From contig JBHJNL010000127.1 of assembly GCA_050330855.1 (NCBI GenBank), positions 1 through 64,000 on the forward strand: 64,000 bases of DNA, written 5' to 3'. Below the pieces are notes generated by a model, which ran no database searches, was not told the origin of the DNA, and saw only the letters and a program-made list of their open reading frames with translations. Each line of letters begins with the position of its first letter. The stretch's first letter is position 1. The position numbers and the translations under genes are program-made. Below, piece by piece: positions 16,645 through 25,698 of this stretch. This DNA is from RCC1774 sp050330855 (GTDB lineage: Bacteria > Cyanobacteriota > Cyanobacteriia > Thermosynechococcales > Thermosynechococcaceae).

Positions 16645-18881
16645 AGGAGCAGCACAGCGAGTGGGGTTGAGAATAAAGCGATCGCAGCAGGAACTAGAGG
16701 GATCCAGCCTCCTAGGGCCAGTATACCAAAGCTAATTCCAAACAAAAGTCCGAAGGCAACTGCTTCTGAAACAACGAGGTAGAGCGGATTGCGAACGGTC
16801 CAGGCTAGAATACCACCCAGCAACGACCAGCCCCCGATCCACAGTACCTCTATCGATAAAGGCCACCACCAAAGTTGAGGCCGTTCTTTGAGTACAATAC
16901 TTAGCAGTTGACTGACCATCTGCGCCTGAATAAAGATACCGGGGGTCTGTTTTTGGCTCGGATCGGCGTTGCCACTATAGGATGTTTGCCAATTATCGGT
17001 GGTGCTCGGAGCGGTGACCCCAATCAGAACAATGCGATCCTTCAGTGATTTCAGCGATTCTGGCGTCAGTTTGTTCTCCAATAGGTCTCGCAGAGAGACT
17101 TGCTCGGCAATACTGTCAACAGTTCGTAGCGATCGATAGTTCAGCAATATTTGATGTCCTGAATCGTCAATGCCTTGATATCCACCAGCGTGAGACGTTA
17201 AGGGTTTAAAGACGGCTTGTCCCAATGTCAGGTTCCCATCTGGGGTGGCTCCGGGCTGAATACCGTCTGCGGCTAGGTAGCGAGAGGCAAGCTGCAGACT
17301 AAACGCATAGTCTGCTGAACAGCTAGAAGTCACCGGAGGGGTTAGATAAATCAGTTGACGGCGCACGGTATTGCCATCGTCACTAATAAAGTCACTGAAG
17401 CCCACTCGATTGGGGGGCAACTCGGCAGGGGGTGGGGTGGCGTCGGGTGCATCGTCTAGGGGCGAGGCCACTTTACAGATGCCAAAGAAATGGGGATTGT
17501 TCTGGAGACGTGTCGCCAGTTCTGGCTCATCTGGCGTGACGGAAAAATCACGGTAGATATCTAAGCCAATGGCCCTAGGTTGGTAGGGTTCCAGCTTCTC
17601 TAGCACCTGCTTTAAGGCTTGATCAGAGAGTGACCATCGCATCGACATGTTCTGCTGATTTTGGTAGAGAATGTCAGCTTCATCAATGGTCACCAGCAAA
17701 AGTCGAGAGTCGGGGACTTCGCGTGGACGGAGCGTCATTAATTGATCAAAGGCCTGTAGTTCAAGGGGCTGCAAAAGACCTAAGTAACGCATGCCGCAAA
17801 TTAGGGATGCGATCGCAACACTCACTCCCATCACTCCCATCAACGGCTTCACTTTTCGGCCCCTTTTAGGGTCGGCAGGTACAGGGCTACCTACTTCAGG
17901 AGCAGACTCAGCCCCGACAGAACTGACCTGTCTCAATGTGGTGTTTTCTGAAACCTCAGGGGGTAGAGCGCTACTCTGATCAGAGGGCGCATTCACGACC
18001 TCAGACATCCAAGCAAGGCGTAATGTGAGAACCTGAGCATTGTATAAACGCTCTTCAGGGACCGGCGCAATGAGTTCATCAATGAGATGGGCAAAGTGGT
18101 CTGAGATCTGCGGTGCCGCCTCTCGCCATTCCAGACGACGTTCTTTATCCTTCGGAAATTCATCCGGGTTAATCCCTGTCAACAGATGCAGGAAGGTGCG
18201 GCCCAGCGCGAAAAAATCAGAGGAGTAATTAGCCTGCCCTTCAATTTGTTCGGGGGCCGTATACCCAGGGGTATAAATACGCGTAATATCTTCATTCTCT
18301 AGTTTTTTTAGGTAGGTTGTGGTTACCTTGCGAGCCGCCCCAAAGTCAATCAGTGAGAGACCTCCATCGGGACTCACCATAATATTAGAGGGCTTGATGT
18401 CACGGTGAATCAAGTGCTGCTGATGAATGCCCTCTAAAATCGGGACCAATAGCTGCAACCATTCAATAGCCTGTGATTCTGATAGCCCCTCGTTCTCGGC
18501 CATCCACTGCTGTAGATTTTGACCCGGAATTTTTTCAAGGACGAGACAAAGCAGATCCTTGGGACCCTGTTCTGGGGTGAAGTGAAAATAGTTGTCTACC
18601 CGCGAGACGGATAAGTGCTTCAACTCCTTTAGGATTTGAGCCTCTTGCTCAAACAGCGTTGCCAGCCGACGACGTTGGTTGATCAGGACTTTGATCACCT
18701 TTGGCACGCCCAGGTTATCAACCTCAAATACCTCAGTAGAATGCTGCGTCTCTAATGTTCGCAGCGGACGGATGATGCGGTAGCGCTCGTTAATGACCAA
18801 GCTAGTACCACAAGTTTGGCAATAGTTATCCTGCTCTGCGTTTTGGCGTTGGGAACAATCTGGATTGATACAAAAGCTCAT
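16623..18881 (-). CDS. zinc-ribbon Ser/Thr protein kinase with CHASE2 sensor
   Basis: 752 aa. Cys4, Cys9, Cys21 and Cys24 form an N-terminal zinc ribbon. The kinase domain (about 33-290) is complete: Lys64 in VIKVL, HRDIKPSN with Asp161, and Asp179 in DFG, then TPGYTAPEQ. A membrane segment at about 348-370 leads to a CHASE2 extracytoplasmic sensor (about 371-650) and three closing membrane helices. So an outside signal is coupled to cytoplasmic phosphorylation. The gene is transcribed before DUF928 and after the NB-ARC gene. Together with TPS and CHAT it forms a recurrent cyanobacterial set. The FHA protein at 25066 is a possible reader of its phospho-threonine marks (inference). Confidence 0.88.
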   Translation of the reverse strand: MSFCINPDCSQRQNAEQDNYCQTCGTSLVINERYRIIRPLRTLETQHSTEVFEVDNLGVPKVIKVLINQRRRLATLFEQEAQILKELKHLSVSRVDNYFHFTPEQGPKDLLCLVLEKIPGQNLQQWMAENEGLSESQAIEWLQLLVPILEGIHQQHLIHRDIKPSNIMVSPDGGLSLIDFGAARKVTTTYLKKLENEDITRIYTPGYTAPEQIEGQANYSSDFFALGRTFLHLLTGINPDEFPKDKERRLEWREAAPQISDHFAHLIDELIAPVPEERLYNAQVLTLRLAWMSEVVNAPSDQSSALPPEVSENTTLRQVSSVGAESAPEVGSPVPADPKRGRKVKPLMGVMGVSVAIASLICGMRYLGLLQPLELQAFDQLMTLRPREVPDSRLLLVTIDEADILYQNQQNMSMRWSLSDQALKQVLEKLEPYQPRAIGLDIYRDFSVTPDEPELATRLQNNPHFFGICKVASPLDDAPDATPPPAELPPNRVGFSDFISDDGNTVRRQLIYLTPPVTSSCSADYAFSLQLASRYLAADGIQPGATPDGNLTLGQAVFKPLTSHAGGYQGIDDSGHQILLNYRSLRTVDSIAEQVSLRDLLENKLTPESLKSLKDRIVLIGVTAPSTTDNWQTSYSGNADPSQKQTPGIFIQAQMVSQLLSIVLKERPQLWWWPLSIEVLWIGGWSLLGGILAWTVRNPLYLVVSEAVAFGLLFGISFGILALGGWIPLVPAAIALFSTPLAVLLLWKRRLP

Positions 18882-18955
18882 CTGTTCTTCTCAGCAGGAT
18901 GGTGCAATTGTCGCATCAACGTCGCTTATCTGAATAGCTGGCTCTGCAGACTGCT

Positions 18956-20629
18956 CTAAACCAGCCGACGCAGATGAGTCTGCGCCTCGAAGGTGAGGGT
19001 GGCACCCAGCAGAATCTGAAGATTATTCCTGGCATACCCCACCGCCAAAGAGGGCTTGTCCTCTAAGAACGCGAGGATGGTCACAATTTGAGTCTCCATC
19101 ACCGATTCATCTCGAAATAAACGATAGAGCTTATCCTGAATGGGCTGCTGTATGAGTCGCTGCTGTTGTTCAGCCTGGATCGGTTCATCTTCAAAACCAA
19201 TCACGTGACTTCTCAACAGATCTAAGGTTTCAATCTTCAACGTTTGACTCACCGACTCGATTTCAGCGTAAATCTGCTCGGTCAAGCGTCCGAGGACGTA
19301 GTGACTCACCACGGGTTGCTCAATGGAAAAAAGAATTTCTCCGGCATCTGTACTGCGATCGATTAACTCTCGCCTCAGCAAGGAACCCAGCGCCTCGAAT
19401 AACTGTCCTGTTGAAATCGGAGAGAGCAGGTCGGCCTGCAGTTTTTCTAAGGAGATCGGCTGACATTCGATGGCTAGCCAGTACAGTAGCTCCTGCTCTA
19501 GCGCTGCTAAACGCTCAAACTGCTCATCAAGAATATCGTTGAGGTCACCAAATACAATGGTTTGCTGCCCCAAAAAGGCCGAGACATCACCGCCAAAGAG
19601 GTTTTTGATCATGGTGGCCACAATTTTGAGCGCCAAAGGATTGCCCCGATACAGACGAATCAGGTCATCCCATTTCTCAGAGTGCAGCAGATTCCGCTCC
19701 TTGAGAAGCTCTTGGGCATCGGATTTTAGCCCCTTTAGCCGCAGCGATCGCACCGGCAACGTATCTCCCTCCCAACGATCAAATTCGCTGGGCTTTTCTT
19801 GGGTCACAAACAGAACGGCACTCCGATGCCGCACCTGCCCAATCCGCTGGAGCAGTTGACCATAGTCTTCATATCCATCGCGGTACTGTCCGGCTAAATG
19901 CCCCTCTAGCAAAATCGCGCTGCCGGCATCGAGAATGATTAAGCAGCGCTGCTGGCGCAAAGCCGCCATCAGACGAGAGATCTGACTATCCATGCCTTGC
20001 CCCGGCACTACGGGCTTTTGGGTGATGGACTCCAGTAGATCATCAACTAAAGCGCTCATAGAAGGTGCCTGATGCAAACTACGCCAAATGACAACATCAA
20101 ACTGATCCTGCAGCAGATGTCCGCACCGCACCGCTAGAGCCGTCTTCCCGATACCGGCCCCCCCCGTTAAAGCAACGAGGCGACATTGATCCGCCACCAG
20201 CCACTGCTTGAGCGTGGCTAATTCTTCTACCCGACCGTGGAACACAGAAATTTCCGGCGCGTTTCCCCACAGTGCTTGCGTGTGATCTCGGGGTTCAAAA
20301 CGAGTATCAAGAGCCTGACAATCGTCCACCGGAACCGGAGCCACTGCAACCGTCGGCTCCTCCGTTCCGGCATAATGCCGCTCTAGCAAAACTCTTACAT
20401 TCGTCTTACTGATCTTTTGGCTATAAACCTGAGACAACAACTTCCACAACCTGGGGCCAGTGACCTGCTTGATATAGGCCAGACTGTACTCACACTCTTC
20501 AGCCATTTGCTCATAGGTCTTGGCTTGCCAAGCCCCCTGCAGAACTAAACGTTCAACGGGCTTAAGAGAACGTCCCACGTGGGCTAGGACGGATTGATTA
20601 ACGTTGCTCGTAACGGCCTCAAAATTCAT
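18956..20629 (-). CDS. NB-ARC STAND ATPase with N-terminal vMAP/HTH-like domain
   Basis: 557 aa. Residues 1-88 form a helical domain with LVLQGAWQAKTYEQMAEECE and a conserved turn, as in vMAP-type cyanobacterial STAND proteins. The NB-ARC ATPase has Walker A GGAGIGKTA (156-164), Walker B CLIILDAG (about 222-229) and the GNPLALKIV motif. The C-terminal part is helical, winged-helix-like. Unlike many relatives there are no WD40 or TPR repeats after the ATPase, so the sensor is missing or encoded elsewhere. It is the first gene of the leftward set. STAND proteins act as signal-triggered switches in defence and regulation; the trigger here is unknown. Confidence 0.82.
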   Translation of the reverse strand: MNFEAVTSNVNQSVLAHVGRSLKPVERLVLQGAWQAKTYEQMAEECEYSLAYIKQVTGPRLWKLLSQVYSQKISKTNVRVLLERHYAGTEEPTVAVAPVPVDDCQALDTRFEPRDHTQALWGNAPEISVFHGRVEELATLKQWLVADQCRLVALTGGAGIGKTALAVRCGHLLQDQFDVVIWRSLHQAPSMSALVDDLLESITQKPVVPGQGMDSQISRLMAALRQQRCLIILDAGSAILLEGHLAGQYRDGYEDYGQLLQRIGQVRHRSAVLFVTQEKPSEFDRWEGDTLPVRSLRLKGLKSDAQELLKERNLLHSEKWDDLIRLYRGNPLALKIVATMIKNLFGGDVSAFLGQQTIVFGDLNDILDEQFERLAALEQELLYWLAIECQPISLEKLQADLLSPISTGQLFEALGSLLRRELIDRSTDAGEILFSIEQPVVSHYVLGRLTEQIYAEIESVSQTLKIETLDLLRSHVIGFEDEPIQAEQQQRLIQQPIQDKLYRLFRDESVMETQIVTILAFLEDKPSLAVGYARNNLQILLGATLTFEAQTHLRRLV

Positions 20630-21105
20630 GTTCTACTCTGGCCTCACCCCTAAAGTTCGTTCTTCTATATACGCCTGATGTTAACAATAGTATGTTAATC
20701 TGCTTGACATGTCAATAGTTCATATTGTATTAACTTAGTTATGCTTTACTGGGCTAGGGCGACAACTTGCTCACGCCATACTTGGCAGAGGTTCACCCCA
20801 TAAACTAGTGCTCAGTAAAGAGGTCAAGATCATCGAGTCCAGTACTGGATCCGTTGAAAACGAGAGAAGACAAGGGATTGAAGTTAATATGCAAAAGACT
20901 ATTTTGAAGCTCGGAAACCGAAGTCGAGCGATATTAATCTTTGTTGTTTAATCGAAAGCTGCATAAGTTAATATTTTGAGTTAATATCTCTGCAGGCCAT
21001 TTACCATCGCAGCTAACTGAAAGGTAAACATTAGACGAAGCCAGGGCCAGTCATCCACGCTTTGGCCCCATGAGATCCCTAATCTGCAACCCGGAGGAAA
21101 GAACG
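20630..21105. promoter_or_regulatory. divergent intergenic control region
   Basis: A 476-base gap between the leftward NB-ARC gene and the rightward histidine kinase gene holds no plausible gene. It contains TTAACA-6-TGTTAA (20681-20698) and the perfect palindrome TTGACATGTCAA (20704-20715), whose first half doubles as a consensus -35 reading toward the kinase gene; a weak TGTATT lies 16 bases further. These are candidate operators for a regulator that controls both directions, perhaps the LuxR-type regulator encoded at 22263. Confidence 0.45.
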
Positions 21106-22269
21106 GTGAGTCAATTAAATCATCTCAGTACCCGTCTCAAGCTCATAAAAAATTCCCAGCCCCTAATGCTGAAGAGTCGTAAGACGAGCGATCTTGCCAG
21201 CAAGGTCAAGCGTTTCTTGCAGCTCCAGATTGATCAACTCGTTAGTCAATCCCAAGTTAAGTGGGCGAGAGTTGTCTGTGACGATCCCTCGTCGCCCGAT
21301 CACCGTCTCGTGGCCCATGCTTGTCAGGCTCCTTTCCAGCTCTCTCGAGCGACCCTCGCCACGGTGCGGACTGAGGCGTGGTTGACCGAAGCCTCTGCTG
21401 GGTTGAATCCTATTGTCGGACTGACGCCGGGCTTCTACTATTGCTCTCTCGCTAAGGGGCAGAAACAGCAGTATTTACTACTCTTTATCGAAGGCTCCCC
21501 CTCCCATCTTCTGCGGCAGTGGATTAAGCGCACCGCTGATGTTTTAGGGGAGTCTCTAGAGAGCCACCAGCAAGTGACCCAACAATCTCGAAAAATTGAA
21601 TTACTAGAAGACGTTGTACAGCGAGTGGGCCATCAACTTCGGCATCCGTTGAGCCTCATCAACCTCTATGCCAATAATCTGGCGATGGTTTTGCCCCAAG
21701 GGCCAGAGCAGGAGCAGGTCACCGTCATTCACCAAACCGCGCAGAATCTCAACCAAATGCTCACGGAGATTATGCACTGTGCCAAAAGTGACCAGCTTCA
21801 ACTGATATCCCAAGATCTGCGAACGTTGATGCAGGACACGCTGGCGGATTTCCAGGGCTGGATTCAAGAAAAAGGAATCCGGGTGCGGATGCCAGAGCGC
21901 ACGGTGAAGTTGCCCCTTGATCCGCTCCAGATTAAGCAAGCCTTCAATAATTTAATCAGTAATGCCATTCACTTCAGTCCTGAGAATAGTGAGCTATCGA
22001 TTCACTGGGAAATGGCTCAGGGCGATGTGAGGCTCAGCATTACCGATCAGGGTCCAGGACTGCCGCCAGAGGATCTAGACAGCCTCTTTAAGCCGTTTTT
22101 CACCCGTCGAGAAGGAGGGACTGGCCTGGGACTGGCCATTGTCCAAAAGGTTGTTCGTGCCCACGGGGGAAAACTGTGGGCCAAAAATGTAGCCGGTCGC
22201 GGCGCAGAATTTTCCATGAGCTTGCCCCACCTATTATCTGCAAATCTATCCGAGGATCTCGCATGTTAA
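21106..22269 (+). CDS. sensor histidine kinase
   Basis: 387 aa from GTG 21106, chosen because GGAGGAAAG lies just upstream; the ATG at 21070 has none. The N-terminal 150 residues resemble a degenerate GAF-type sensor with no membrane segment, so the sensor is cytoplasmic. The HisKA part has phospho-acceptor His176 in GHQLRHPLSLINLYANNL. The ATPase part shows the N box AFNNLISNAIHFSP, G1 DQGPGLP, the F box and G2 GGTGLGLAI. Its stop overlaps the start of the response regulator gene (ATGTTAA at 22263-22269), so the pair is translationally coupled. Confidence 0.9.
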   Translation: MSQLNHLSTRLKLIKNSQPLMLKSRKTSDLASKVKRFLQLQIDQLVSQSQVKWARVVCDDPSSPDHRLVAHACQAPFQLSRATLATVRTEAWLTEASAGLNPIVGLTPGFYYCSLAKGQKQQYLLLFIEGSPSHLLRQWIKRTADVLGESLESHQQVTQQSRKIELLEDVVQRVGHQLRHPLSLINLYANNLAMVLPQGPEQEQVTVIHQTAQNLNQMLTEIMHCAKSDQLQLISQDLRTLMQDTLADFQGWIQEKGIRVRMPERTVKLPLDPLQIKQAFNNLISNAIHFSPENSELSIHWEMAQGDVRLSITDQGPGLPPEDLDSLFKPFFTRREGGTGLGLAIVQKVVRAHGGKLWAKNVAGRGAEFSMSLPHLLSANLSEDLAC

Positions 22270-22952
22270 ATCAAGCTGAAAAAACAAAGACTCTCTCTGC
22301 TGTATTAGTCGATGACGATCATCAGTTTCGAGCCGGTATCCGATCGCTCCTGAATTTCTATACCGTTCAAGATCAATCCATTACGGTGGTGGGGGAAGCC
22401 AACCGCCCCGATCTGGCTCTTTCTCTGGCTAAAGAGAAGCAGCCTGACTTCATTCTGATTGATATGGAACTGATCGGAGGGGACGGTCTATCGTTGCTCC
22501 AGCAGTTGCAGGACAGTGATTCCTCGAGTAAAACCCTTGTGTTATCGGGGCATGAAGAAGATAGCTGGATCTATCAAGCCATGCAAACAGGCGCAGACGG
22601 TTACGTCTTTAAGAGTCAGGTGACCCAGCAGCTTCAAGATGCGATTAACGCCATCATGGACGAGCAAATCTATCTGCCCCCTGAAGTTGCGACGGGCTTC
22701 TTCCGCCGATTTCAGACCACTCAAGCTTCTTTGCCCAGCCAGATGGGGCAACCCTGTGATCTCTCAGAACGAGAGAACGAGGTCTTATATTGGCTGGTCC
22801 AGGGTGCTTCTAACGTCACCATTGCCAAGGAACTCTATATTTCTGTCGCCACGGTCAAGGCCCATCTCACCAATATCTTTCTGAAGCTGCAGGTGACGAG
22901 CCGGACTCAGGCGATTGTGGCTGCGATCAAGATGAATCTGGTCCAGTCGTAG
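22263..22952 (+). CDS. NarL/LuxR-type response regulator
   Basis: 229 aa from ATG 22263. The frame extends further upstream, but inside the kinase gene. The receiver domain has the acidic pocket VDDDHQFRAG and phospho-acceptor Asp in PDFILIDMELIGGDG, with KS at the end (GYVFKSQVT). The C-terminal HTH is LuxR/NarL type: LSERENEVLYWLVQGASN, then ATVKAHLTNIFLKL. It is the cognate partner of the overlapping kinase and the probable transcription regulator of this operon or of the injection locus. It may bind the palindromes at 20681-20715. Confidence 0.9.
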   Translation: MLNQAEKTKTLSAVLVDDDHQFRAGIRSLLNFYTVQDQSITVVGEANRPDLALSLAKEKQPDFILIDMELIGGDGLSLLQQLQDSDSSSKTLVLSGHEEDSWIYQAMQTGADGYVFKSQVTQQLQDAINAIMDEQIYLPPEVATGFFRRFQTTQASLPSQMGQPCDLSERENEVLYWLVQGASNVTIAKELYISVATVKAHLTNIFLKLQVTSRTQAIVAAIKMNLVQS

Positions 22953-22964
22953 CGAGAGGATTCT

Positions 22965-25052
22965 ATGTCGATTGTTAATACACTCACGCAATCCTACCGC
23001 TGTAATCAAAATGCACCGTTGGGTTGTCAAAAACCGAGGGAAACCATCGAGGAGATTCCTGGGGCTAAGTTCTGCCTAGAATGTGGTTTCCCAACGCCGC
23101 TGCCTGCTCAGTCCGATCTCCGAGGCCGGTTAGGAACCTATCGCATTTCTGAGCTGCTCCGATCGCAAGGGCTAGGACGTCTCTACAATGCGACTCAGAT
23201 CAGTAATGGTCAACCCGTGGTGGTGAAGGAGTTTTTACTGCCCGATCGCTGCTTTAATTCTACTGAGGCAGCTCAACGGCGGGCGGTGGTGCGCCAGATG
23301 CCCTTAAATACGTCCAAGAGTCGGGAGTTCCGGGTGATTGCCCCGGCTGAGGCCATTGCAGACCCCAGCTGCGATCGCATCCACCTGATCTTCCCCAGTA
23401 ACACCGCCGCAACGCCTACTCTCAGGCAGGTTCTTCAAGAATCAGGAGCTTTCCCTGCCCATAAGGTTCGCCAAGTGCTGCTGCAGGTTTTGCAGACGCT
23501 GCATTTTATCCATAGTCAGCCCGCCGGCACAGAGCAGGCCGACATGGCCCACGGAAACTTGAGTCTCAGCAGTCTCTTGATCAGTGATGATGGCTACGTC
23601 TATATCTGTGACCTTGCCGCCTGGGAACAGCTTTTCACGACGGCTCCGCCTCAGTCCTCATCACCCGCCCAAGATTTAATCGCTCTCGGGTCGATGGGCT
23701 TCTCGCTGTGGTCCGGTCAGGTTGTGAAGCCTGACGCATTGTCTGATCTAAGGGAGGCGACCCATTGGCCCCCAGATGATCCACCCCTCAACGATTTTCT
23801 CCATCGCCTTCTGGCCTTGGATGCCCCCTTTGAGAGTGCCGCAGTCGCAAGGCAGGTCTTACTCAAGCTCCCTCAGCCTGATTTTGCCAGACTGGCACAG
23901 GGGAATCGAGAGCCAGAGAAAACGCCAAAAAAGCGATCGCGCAAATATTGGCTGCTGAGTTTACTGGCCCTGCCCATTTTAGGAGGGCTGCTGTGGTTGA
24001 TTTTGCCCCGGTCCAGCTCCCATGCGGAGACCACCCCGTTCAAGAATCTGCTGCCGTCGTTTACCGATGTCAATGGCGTTCAGCCCGGCCAACATCCCTA
24101 CACGGGGGAAGCACTCGGCACCTGGAGCACGGTGTTAGGGAAGAAGCCGGTGAGCGATCTCAATATTCGCACCTTGCTGACCCAGCCCCAGTCCGCGATA
24201 AAGGCAACGTTTGAGTATCGTGGGTACCGTCCGGAGCAGTCTCCGTTACAAGAGGTGCTGGAAGCGAATGGGAAAGCTGAATTTGCGATCGCAAGCCTAT
24301 CCACGCCCTTACCCGAAGGTTTAGTTCAAGAATCTGTCGCCTATGACGGCCTCTTGGTCTATGTCCCCGCCTACAAAAGTCAGAACCTACCGCATCTATT
24401 GAAGGGCCAAATCAGTGTTGAGCAACTCCAGCAAATTTTCACCGGGCGCATGACCCATTGGCAACAGCTTGATTCCGGGTTGCCTAACTTACCCATCAAG
24501 CCCTATCGTCCCCAAGAACCCGAAGCCCTACGCCTGTTTGAACAGAACGTCCTGGGGAATGACCCCCAACTGATTGCCCAATTTAGGAAAGTTGAGCAAC
24601 GGTCCACCTTTGATACCCTGCGCTCCATCGCCGCAGGGGAACAGCAGAACGAAGCCGGCTCTATTAGTTTCGGCCTCTTGACCCAGACCTGGGACCAATG
24701 CAAAGTCTATCCTCTGGCCTTAAGCCAGAACGATAAAACGCCAGTGCAGCCCTTGCTGCGGCAAACCACCAACGGAACCGTGACGTCGATATCACCCACA
24801 GACAATCTTTGCCTAGACAAAAAGCCCCTTCCTAACCTATCGGTCTTTCAGTCCGGACAATATCCACTCAGTATGCCCCTGATCGTAGCCTATCCCCTTG
24901 ACAACAATCTGCCTGGGCACAACTCTGGTCCGCTCTTTGCTAAATTTCTCAAAACGCAAGATGGTCAGTATCTCCTTCAGCAAGCGGGGCTAGTCCCTCT
25001 GCAGTCCACGCCAAAAACTCATCAATTATCACAGCCTATTGTCAATCGCTAG
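22965..25052 (+). CDS. pseudokinase fused through a membrane helix to a PstS-like binding domain
   Basis: 695 aa. A Cys-rich start (CLECGF and others) suggests a zinc ribbon. Residues about 57-305 have a protein-kinase fold with Lys88 in VVVKEFL. But HRD is replaced by HGNLSLSSLL (196-205) and DFG by CDL (215-217), so it should be catalytically dead. A membrane helix (about 328-347) is followed by a PstS/PBP-like domain (IAYDGLLVYVP-type segment, then GQISVEQLQQIFTGRMTHW). An extracytoplasmic ligand domain is thus linked to a cytoplasmic scaffold. It follows the regulator by 12 bases and precedes the FHA gene by 13. The domain order is seen; the ligand is unknown. Confidence 0.85.
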   Translation: MSIVNTLTQSYRCNQNAPLGCQKPRETIEEIPGAKFCLECGFPTPLPAQSDLRGRLGTYRISELLRSQGLGRLYNATQISNGQPVVVKEFLLPDRCFNSTEAAQRRAVVRQMPLNTSKSREFRVIAPAEAIADPSCDRIHLIFPSNTAATPTLRQVLQESGAFPAHKVRQVLLQVLQTLHFIHSQPAGTEQADMAHGNLSLSSLLISDDGYVYICDLAAWEQLFTTAPPQSSSPAQDLIALGSMGFSLWSGQVVKPDALSDLREATHWPPDDPPLNDFLHRLLALDAPFESAAVARQVLLKLPQPDFARLAQGNREPEKTPKKRSRKYWLLSLLALPILGGLLWLILPRSSSHAETTPFKNLLPSFTDVNGVQPGQHPYTGEALGTWSTVLGKKPVSDLNIRTLLTQPQSAIKATFEYRGYRPEQSPLQEVLEANGKAEFAIASLSTPLPEGLVQESVAYDGLLVYVPAYKSQNLPHLLKGQISVEQLQQIFTGRMTHWQQLDSGLPNLPIKPYRPQEPEALRLFEQNVLGNDPQLIAQFRKVEQRSTFDTLRSIAAGEQQNEAGSISFGLLTQTWDQCKVYPLALSQNDKTPVQPLLRQTTNGTVTSISPTDNLCLDKKPLPNLSVFQSGQYPLSMPLIVAYPLDNNLPGHNSGPLFAKFLKTQDGQYLLQQAGLVPLQSTPKTHQLSQPIVNR

Positions 25053-25065
25053 GAAAAAAATCATC

Positions 25066-25608
25066 ATGGGAACCCATCGCTGTCCTGAGCCAAGTTGCTC
25101 CTTTTTTAATCAAGTCTTGCCCCACAACGCCAAGGTCTGCCCCATGTGTGGCACACCCCTTGGGCAGGCTGTCCAAGCCCCCTCAGAAACAAGAAATTCC
25201 TATGCTCAGCCCTTCTCTCTAACCACCCAATCTACTGCAGTTACAGGCGAGGCTGATCGCCCACAACTGCAGCTACACCATCCCAGTGGACCTAGCTTTG
25301 TGCTGATCCGAGAATCCGGCGTCATCGGTCGCCAGAACTTAAGCAGTGGATCTCGACCCGAAATTGATTTAACCAATATGCCCCATGCAGGAGTCATCTC
25401 TCGCACCCATGCCCACCTATTTTGGGATGCAGGACAAAGCACCTACATGGTGGTTGATGACAGTCGTAACGGCAGCTACCTCAATGGAGAACTCCTAGCT
25501 AGAGGCGCTCCACATCCTATCCAGCAAGGTGATGAGCTGCAATTAGGTCAAGATCGACTGATTTGCCTGCGGGTCGAACTCAAGCAACCTGCAAATCAAC
25601 TTGCGTAA
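25066..25608 (+). CDS. zinc-ribbon FHA-domain protein
   Basis: 180 aa from ATG 25066. Cys6, Cys11, Cys25 and Cys28 form a zinc ribbon. The FHA domain (about 66-170) has GVIGRQNL (Gly88-Arg89), SRTHAHL (112-118) and NGSYLNG (135-141), the residues that bind phosphothreonine. It is translated 13 bases after the pseudokinase gene and probably reads a phosphothreonine mark, perhaps from the CHASE2 kinase at 16623. FHA proteins also regulate type VI secretion, a related contractile machine, so a link to CIS firing or loading is plausible but inferred. Confidence 0.85.
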   Translation: MGTHRCPEPSCSFFNQVLPHNAKVCPMCGTPLGQAVQAPSETRNSYAQPFSLTTQSTAVTGEADRPQLQLHHPSGPSFVLIRESGVIGRQNLSSGSRPEIDLTNMPHAGVISRTHAHLFWDAGQSTYMVVDDSRNGSYLNGELLARGAPHPIQQGDELQLGQDRLICLRVELKQPANQLA

Positions 25609-25698
25609 CTTCTCGATTTAACAAACGGTTAAAAATCAACCCCATTGAGTGTTTATCTCAGGGCCATTGAGCAACACTCACGACATCTTGGAGACAGC

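Noticed and set aside
16262..16735. 157-codon frame on the opposite strand of the DUF928 gene
   Set aside because: It arises from the Arg/Gly-rich repeat of DUF928 read in antisense; no start site.
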